A stretch of 64,000 bases of DNA, taken from Sclerotiophoma versabilis (taxonomy: Eukaryota > Ascomycota > Dothideomycetes > Pleosporales > Didymellaceae). Shown piece after piece: positions 58,701-64,000 of this stretch. The position numbers and the translations under genes were made by a program. The stretch is taken from positions 2,108,001-2,172,000 of the forward strand of contig JAAROD010000015.1 of the NCBI GenBank assembly GCA_012274445.1, given 5' to 3'. The stretch's first letter is position 1. Each line of letters begins with the position of its first letter. Under the pieces are notes generated by a model that made no database searches, was not told where the DNA came from, and was given only the letters and a program-made list of their open reading frames with translations.

Positions 58701-58981
58701 CGAGCGAACGGGTGGAGTACAAGGAGGAGAGTGTGGTCAAGAAGAAAAAGAAAAAGGTCAGAAGGGTTGCTGTCGAGGGAGAGGGGGAGGAGGCGGCAAC
58801 GGCAACGGCAGCGGGGACACCGGTTGTAGAGGGTGAGGGAGATGCACAGCCGGCCAAGAAAAAGAAGAAGAAAACCAACCCCGATGGTGAGATGGAGAGA
58901 GTAGAAGAGGTGCCGGAAGGAGAGATGAAGAAGAAAAAGAAGAAGAAGAAGAGAGTTGTGGTTATGAATGAGAGTGTATAG
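55767..58981 (+). CDS. APL5: AP-3 adaptor complex subunit delta
   Basis: Three exons, 55767-56468, 56518-56746 and 56796-58981 (two 49-bp introns), 1038 residues. AP-3 carries cargo from the Golgi or endosomes to the vacuole; delta is a large subunit. The N-terminal adaptin solenoid (about 1-600) starts M-F-E-K-S-L-Y-D-L-I-R-G-L-R and has K-L-T-Y-L-E-M-F-G-H-D-M-S-W-A and, across exon joins, A-V-K-Y-V-A-L-L-A-F-E-K. After about 650 the protein turns into an acidic/Pro-rich hinge with R-K-A-E-R-R-E-R-Y-K-D-D-P-F-Y (about 770), the conserved block of fungal and animal delta. The tail is very Lys-rich (runs of five to seven Lys). Convergent with the NF-X1 gene, 168 bp between stops. Confidence 0.95.
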
Positions 58982-59149
58982 TGTTGGGCTAGTAATGGTA
59001 GGAGTGGAATGAAAGAACATATCGCATGCCCAACACACGAAGTCAGGGTTGCCGTATTTCCCTCTACAGGGCTTTGCGCAGCTTCACATTAATTGTTATC
59101 TCTTATCAGCTAACCACCACTACCAACAAGTCAGTCTTGACTTTATTCT

Positions 59150-62100
59150 CTATTCGTCGTCCAACTCAGACCAACGTCCCAATAGCTCACCAGGCTTGGT
59201 GGAAATGGGAGTTTCGTCAGCAGATGCTTCGGCAAGACCCCTACTTCGCGGGCGTGAAGGACCGCCATCATCCTCACTCATTGCTCCACTGTTGGCACCG
59301 CTGGCCTTACCCTTCTTCTCCTCCTTCTCCTCCTTCTCCTCTTCTTCTTCCTCCGCTGCTTCCCAGTCGTCTGCGACAGGAGCTGGCTTCTCCTTCTTTT
59401 TCTTGCTGCTCAAGCTAAGGACAGCAAAGCCACCCTTGTTCCCGAATGGCGTGCTCCTCTGCACCTGGCGTGATGGTATGCCCCTCGATGCAGCAACTTG
59501 ACTCCAGCCCGAGCCTGGGCCAATGTCCGACTCCTTGCGAAGTACGTTGAGCGATGCGTCCGTGCGGGCAAGCTGTAGAGACCCAACCTTTTGCGTGGTG
59601 AAGGCCAGTGACAATGGAGTCTTGACAGACTCTAGCATCCCCTGAATCTCACGCTCTGGAATGTTGAGGCGAGCAGCTAGCGGGGGCTTAAGTGCAACTG
59701 CCTCGCTCGGAAGGAAGCTGATCTCGAACTCGAGAGGAAAGTTGGTCTGTGGAAGAACATTCTTGATAATCATGCTGACTTCCTCAATCGTAAGGGCAAA
59801 GCGCGGATTCAAGATCAGGAAAGTATTGTAAGGATCCCCGGTGGTGTTGCTTGGTTTTGGTCGAAGTGGAGCGGCTGCCGGTGCTGCAGGTATGGGACGC
59901 TGAAGTTGGCGCGTTCGTGCACACTCCGCAAGCATCTTCATGGGAGCCATGACGAACTTTGGCGTCTTGAAGACCGCAACATGGCGATGAGGCTCCGGGT
60001 CCATGCTCTCTGTGTCGAAGCCAAAGTCCTCTGCAAGATAGTGAATGAATCTGCGCTGATGCTTTGGCATCGGTTTGAACCTAAGTCGCTTCTCTTCCTC
60101 ATCGGCTGCGAACAATCTCAGTCGCTTCTCATGTGCGGCTGCCCAGGTCGAGTGTTCCATATAGAGGTTCAGCGTGATGTCGGAGTAAGGAACATGATCA
60201 GTCTCATGTTCTGGATCGACGTTGAGCGCCAAAGCAAGCTTACGATTGCGCTCAAGACGCGCGCATTCCTCATCACACTTCAGAATCTTTTTGTTGTTGC
60301 CTTCGCTGGACTTGGAAGCGTTGCATTTCGTCTCTTGCTTGATTCTCTGACACTCGCAAGTAACGATGATCTTGTGTTGGCAGGATTTGTCTTCTTTGCA
60401 AGGCTGTGGGAAGTGGCAGGGGGCCATGTCAGGATGCCCACAGACACTCAATTCCTTGCCGCAGATCTGTTTGCAAGGCTCTTCGCACTCGCCACCACGA
60501 TGGCATTGCTTCTGGCACTTATGGATGCCACACTTCAAGGTGCGACCGCAGACCTCGCCACAGCGGACCTCGCTGAGCCAGCAAGGCTGGTTCTTAATAA
60601 CATTCTTACCACACAAACAAGATTTTGTCGTCAAGTACGGGCAGTTGGGACAGTCCTCTTCTTCACCGTGACAAGTATGACCAACTTGAGGGTGACCACA
60701 GCTCTTTGGCCGTTCGCAAGGGAAGCGGCATGGAGGCGGCCGAGTACCACAGGGGAGAGGAGGCTGTAACACAGTGCGTCCGCAGTTGCAACTGATCTCG
60801 TCAAAGATCGCATCCCGGCAAGTACCGCAAGGACCTTTGTGACAGAGTTCCTGACAGCGATGCTCAGGGTTACCGCATTTCAGCTGGCGACCGCAGGGGC
60901 GCGTACAAATGTGCTCTGCCTCGAAGTTATCTCCAGGCCTCTGGGCCGCTGAGTCCAGGGGGCGTGGTTTCCTTCGATTTGCTTGCCGCTCGGCAGCTTT
61001 ACGCTCTCCGGAGCAGCAATGTTCTCCACATTCGTGCCGTCCGCAATTGAGTGCGACACGGCAAATACGCATACACTGTGGGGCCTCCTCAGTTCCCTGG
61101 TGGCAGATCGTAGAGAAAGTATTACGCCCGCATCTGCATGCAATGGTAACTGTCTCCATACAGGGCCTGCATTCGCCTTGGTGACACGGCTGCTTGCACT
61201 TATGACCGCAGTCAAGAGTGTTGTTGCAGGGCTTCGAGCAGTTCGGCACTGGATCCTCGCAGGTTTCCCGACGAGCGTTCGAGATCGCTGATAGATGTGT
61301 CTTGCCGCAAGGGCAGTGAGTGACAACATCGGGAGATTGTGGACAATGGGCTGGGTCGGGATCTTGTTGGTGGCATGCTTGCTCGCAAGCATGTTTACCG
61401 CAATCAAATAGACGACCGCATGTGTTCGGGCACTTGAAGGACCCGGTCCATTCTTCAACCGTGGTGGATCTGTCTGTTGCAGTATGACGCTGTCGGCTAT
61501 GCTTCGCCTCCTCACGATCACAACACTGGATGTCCTTCTGGATCTGGCCGCAGTAGCAACGTGCAGGTACGCGGACATCGCATGCTCCGCAAGGGCCTTC
61601 ATGACATGGTCGAGGGCAGCGGTGCTCTCCGCAAGCCATCAACTCGCCACAGACCTCACCACAACTCCAGCCGCACTCATAATCTGTGTCTACGCAACGT
61701 CGTGTGACAGACTTGCCACCACAGAAGCAGTGCTTGGTAGGACCCATCAAGGAGCAAGGCGGGCAAGGACCGGCGTGACAAGTCATGCCACATGGATGGG
61801 GGCACTTCTTCGGTAGGATTCTTGGTCGAGAGCAGGTCTGCCCACAAGAAAATGGTGGCAATCCCGTAACCGGCTTTGGGTCGAGCTCTTTCTCACACCA
61901 ACACGAAAAGTTCTTGGGTAGAAGGTCTTTCGGCAGATTGCACCCAGGGCAGCGCCACTGCCTTGGTGGTGGTGCTTCGCCATCCTGAGCCTGCTGGCGA
62001 GCAGCTGCTGACCCCTCATTGGTCGACCATTTCTTTATGCAGCCCAAGTGAAAGACTGTCCAACATGTCCGGCACGACCACACACCCTTTGAGCGTCGCT

Positions 62101-62695
62101 TGATGTCTTCTGTGCAGATTGCGCATTCGTAGTGACCATTGTCGATATCTTCGTGTGTTCTCGTGGCGATGTCCGAGGCGGTCGACTTTGGTAGCTGTGG
62201 CTGCTTTTCTTTCGGCGCTCGCGGCTTGCGCCCGACCAGTGGTCTCCCTGGCTCAAACTCAGGCGCATCTGCTTGTAAGCTCGCAGCAGCAGCAGACTCT
62301 GCACCATCCTCTACAGTCAACTGCCCTCCAAACTGGCGGCCACCTGCAGCGGTACGCTGAGGGAACCTTTGTGCTCCACCTCTTGCCGGCCCTCCTCTAC
62401 CTCGCTGCCCTCCTCTTGCTGGTGCAGGCGAAGAACTTGAAGCTTCATTAGACATACTTTGCAAAACCTGTGATGGTACCAGAGAGGGCCCTCCTCGCCC
62501 CCTACCTCGCCCTCGGCCACCCCTTCCGCCTCTTTGTGACTGTGGCTCCCCACTTGACTGCGTCTCATTCTGCGCTTCTGGCGCTGCGTTTGGTGCGCGG
62601 TTGCGGTTCCGGTTGCGCGGTCTTCTGCCTCGTGAGGCTCCATCTGGGCCTCCAGCAGCGTTTGCTGGTACTTGTGCGGTGGCAACGGTCGACAT
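59150..62695 (-). CDS. FAP1: NF-X1-type zinc finger protein (FAP1/NFX1)
   Basis: Single exon on the minus strand, 1181 residues. Yeast Fap1 binds the FKBP12 prolyl isomerase; animal NFX1 is a transcription or ubiquitin-related regulator. The N-terminus is Arg/Gly-rich (R-G-G-R-G repeats, about 55-75). A RING/PHD-type finger sits near 189-260 (C-A-I-C, C-R-T-C, H-L-G-C, C-P-G-C). Then follow many NF-X1 zinc fingers (about 280-810) of the pattern C-x3-C-x3-L/H-x-C-G-x-H-x-C, for example L-D-C-G-H-K-C-K-Q-P-C-H. An R3H domain (about 875-955) binds single-stranded nucleic acid (H-Q-R-R-F-I-H-Y-L-A-E-D-F-G-F). The C-terminus is acidic and Lys/Glu-rich. The ATG at 62695 was chosen over an earlier in-frame TTG. 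No introns interrupt the frame. Confidence 0.95.
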   Translation of the reverse strand: MSTVATAQVPANAAGGPDGASRGRRPRNRNRNRAPNAAPEAQNETQSSGEPQSQRGGRGGRGRGRGRGGPSLVPSQVLQSMSNEASSSSPAPARGGQRGRGGPARGGAQRFPQRTAAGGRQFGGQLTVEDGAESAAAASLQADAPEFEPGRPLVGRKPRAPKEKQPQLPKSTASDIATRTHEDIDNGHYECAICTEDIKRRSKGVWSCRTCWTVFHLGCIKKWSTNEGSAAARQQAQDGEAPPPRQWRCPGCNLPKDLLPKNFSCWCEKELDPKPVTGLPPFSCGQTCSRPRILPKKCPHPCGMTCHAGPCPPCSLMGPTKHCFCGGKSVTRRCVDTDYECGWSCGEVCGELMACGEHRCPRPCHEGPCGACDVRVPARCYCGQIQKDIQCCDREEAKHSRQRHTATDRSTTVEEWTGSFKCPNTCGRLFDCGKHACEQACHQQDPDPAHCPQSPDVVTHCPCGKTHLSAISNARRETCEDPVPNCSKPCNNTLDCGHKCKQPCHQGECRPCMETVTIACRCGRNTFSTICHQGTEEAPQCMRICRVALNCGRHECGEHCCSGERKAAERQANRRKPRPLDSAAQRPGDNFEAEHICTRPCGRQLKCGNPEHRCQELCHKGPCGTCRDAIFDEISCNCGRTVLQPPLPCGTRPPPCRFPCERPKSCGHPQVGHTCHGEEEDCPNCPYLTTKSCLCGKNVIKNQPCWLSEVRCGEVCGRTLKCGIHKCQKQCHRGGECEEPCKQICGKELSVCGHPDMAPCHFPQPCKEDKSCQHKIIVTCECQRIKQETKCNASKSSEGNNKKILKCDEECARLERNRKLALALNVDPEHETDHVPYSDITLNLYMEHSTWAAAHEKRLRLFAADEEEKRLRFKPMPKHQRRFIHYLAEDFGFDTESMDPEPHRHVAVFKTPKFVMAPMKMLAECARTRQLQRPIPAAPAAAPLRPKPSNTTGDPYNTFLILNPRFALTIEEVSMIIKNVLPQTNFPLEFEISFLPSEAVALKPPLAARLNIPEREIQGMLESVKTPLSLAFTTQKVGSLQLARTDASLNVLRKESDIGPGSGWSQVAASRGIPSRQVQRSTPFGNKGGFAVLSLSSKKKKEKPAPVADDWEAAEEEEEEKEEKEEKKGKASGANSGAMSEDDGGPSRPRSRGLAEASADETPISTKPGELLGRWSELDDE

Positions 62696-63211
62696 GCTAA
62701 GCAGTGGGTTGGCGACTGCTTCCAACGCTGATTGCAGAATGATTGTTGGTAGCGGCGGAGCCGACTACGACCTGTGAAAAGTAGAAAAAGAGAACTGCAG
62801 GCACTAGTAATTGTACGGCCTGATAAACGTAAAAAAGAAAGGGTCGGGCTGTGGAAGCTTTGTCGTGGGGAAGCAGAGCAGAGTGGCGTGCAGTTATATG
62901 GTCTCTGCCTTGGGGAGGAAAGGTCTAGCGCGGGCTTTCAGAAAGTGCACCGGCTGACTGATGAGTCGAAGTCTGTCACAGGCAGCTGGGCCCCGGGCAC
63001 AAGGGTCCAGTGAATTGCGGGCCTGGATCTGGGTGGCGCAGTGCAGCTGGAAAGCCTTTCGTGACTGTTCGCCGTGTTTGTACTGCGGAATTTCAGAGGT
63101 AGCGCGTCATAGGCTCTGACCAATTCGGCCTAGTGTGTCATCACCGCCGCTGCGGCAGGCGTGGAGAGCTTCAGATCACCGCGACCCTCAACACCACGAG
63201 TCGACGACAGC
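62696..63211. other. Divergent promoter of FAP1 and the BIG1-like gene
   Basis: A 516-bp spacer between two divergent starts. No reading frame of note. Confidence 0.5.
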
Positions 63212-64000
63212 ATGGCGAAGACACTTATTGGCGCCCTCGCTCTGGCGTCGCAGGCACTTGCCTTCAGCAACACCTCGCCCTTCTTCCTATTCTCCACCGC
63301 CGAGTATGCTTTGCCGCAGCCCGTCCTTTTGTCTCAAAGCTAACGTCTGCAGCTTGTTGTTGGAATCCTCGGGCGCATCAATCGCTCAATCGACCAGCAT
63401 CACCGTGGATATACTGGAAGCTCTGAAGGAATGCCCGACCAAGAACTACGTCGTCGTTGAACAGGAAGGGGTCTCTGCTGCCGATTACGCACACGGACGC
63501 TCCACGCCACGGTTGACGCAGTACATGACCGGCCAACACAACGACGTCAAGTCGACAGTCGCCGTACCTGACGTTGTTGGAAAGGTCGACGTTGCCGAGA
63601 TCACAAAGCACCTAGAGACCAAGTGCGGATCCGTTAAGAGCATACAGCTCGACACACCCCCAACGTCAAAGGCGCTCAGATCGCTATACATGGGACAGCA
63701 AGGTATGCTTGACATATCGCATAACCACCAGTTCATCGACTAATATCCGCAGATCAATTTCTTGAAGATAGCGTCTCCAGGTACGTCGAGTCGCAAGACT
63801 ACACAGTTATCTACATCACCACCCCTCCCACCGAAGCGCAGGCCAAGGCACAGCTCGAGGCCGCGCAGCAGTATCAATACGAAATGGAGGACTCGTTTAG
63901 CGACAACATCCAGATGGAGCTCAAGCGTGACACCACCGCACACTACAAGCGCGCGAACTCGACTAGCAATGAGGGCGGTTTGTTTGAGAGGTATCAATAC
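63212..64000 (+). CDS. BIG1: BIG1/VOA1-like ER membrane protein (partial, 3' end missing)
   Basis: Three exons are visible: 63212-63303, 63353-63702 and 63753 to the window edge (introns 49 and 50 bp); about 230 residues read, and the gene continues past 64000. A signal peptide (M-A-K-T-L-I-G-A-L-A-L-A-S-Q-A-L-A) is followed by F-S-N-T-S-P-F-F-L-F-S-T, the hallmark start of the fungal BIG1 family. Yeast Big1 is an ER protein needed for beta-1,6-glucan, and the related Voa1 assembles the V-ATPase. The splice joins are supported by E-C-P-T-K-N-Y-V-V-V and D-Q-F-L-E-D-S-V. A C-terminal transmembrane helix should lie beyond the window. BIG1 and VOA1 cannot be told apart from this part. Confidence 0.82.

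Noticed and set aside
1..64000. A transposon, RIP-mutated repeat, secondary-metabolite cluster or tRNA gene
   Set aside because: I saw no transposase, reverse transcriptase, terminal repeats, AT-rich RIP block, PKS/NRPS or terpene synthase genes, and no convincing tRNA A/B boxes. My reading for tRNAs was by eye only; tRNAscan-SE would settle it.

Overview
This window is nuclear DNA of a filamentous ascomycete (Pezizomycotina, most likely a Dothideomycete). The reasons are many short introns (mostly 46-60 bp, GT...AG with CTAAC/CTGAC-type branch sites), compact genes on both strands, and a gene set typical of these fungi: palF/RIM8 arrestin, a csx2-type BAR-PH-ArfGAP, a PDR-type ABC transporter, a Zn2Cys6 factor with the fungal-specific regulatory domain, and CSC1/RSN1 channels. 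The class-level placement rests on how the proteins read to me, not on a tree. All exon boundaries were worked out by hand from splice consensus, reading frame and family conservation; exon sums are divisible by three for every complete model.

Layout. 1-6 kb: a secreted Cys-rich GPI-type protein and NAD-dependent glycerol-3-phosphate dehydrogenase (GPD1). 6-21 kb: PDR ABC transporter, NAT9-like acetyltransferase, sterol 3-beta-HSD/ERG26-like reductase, eIF3b (PRT1) and a csx2 ArfGAP. 22-36 kb: ATP11, HIS1, a Zn2Cys6 factor, eIF3j (HCR1), mevalonate kinase (ERG12), PXR1 and an unrecognised coiled-coil protein. 36-48 kb: palF arrestin, a CSC1/OSCA-type channel and a large F-box protein. 48-51 kb: a long gene-poor, repeat-rich, GC-rich stretch. 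51-64 kb: a large low-complexity protein, EMC2, AP-3 delta (APL5), an NF-X1 zinc-finger protein (FAP1 type) and the start of a BIG1/VOA1-like gene that runs off the right edge.

How the genes relate. They are mostly housekeeping genes with no operon-like or biosynthetic-cluster logic. Loose themes are membrane sterol supply and export (ERG12, an ERG26-like enzyme, a PDR pump), translation initiation (eIF3b and eIF3j, which bind each other, lie about 13 kb apart), vesicle trafficking (csx2, AP-3 delta) and ER/cell-surface assembly (EMC2, BIG1-like, the secreted GPI protein). Several neighbours are divergent and may share promoters (NAT9/ERG26-like, ERG12/33053, PXR1/35083, EMC2/APL5, FAP1/BIG1).

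I did not find a mobile element, CRISPR array, tRNA, rRNA or an obviously new multi-gene system. The observations most worth checking are local: an open non-AUG region in frame with GPD1, stop-free introns, a 16-nt terminal microexon in HCR1, a tandem repeat that straddles a stop codon, an alternative C-terminus for the ArfGAP, and an unrecognised coiled-coil gene.
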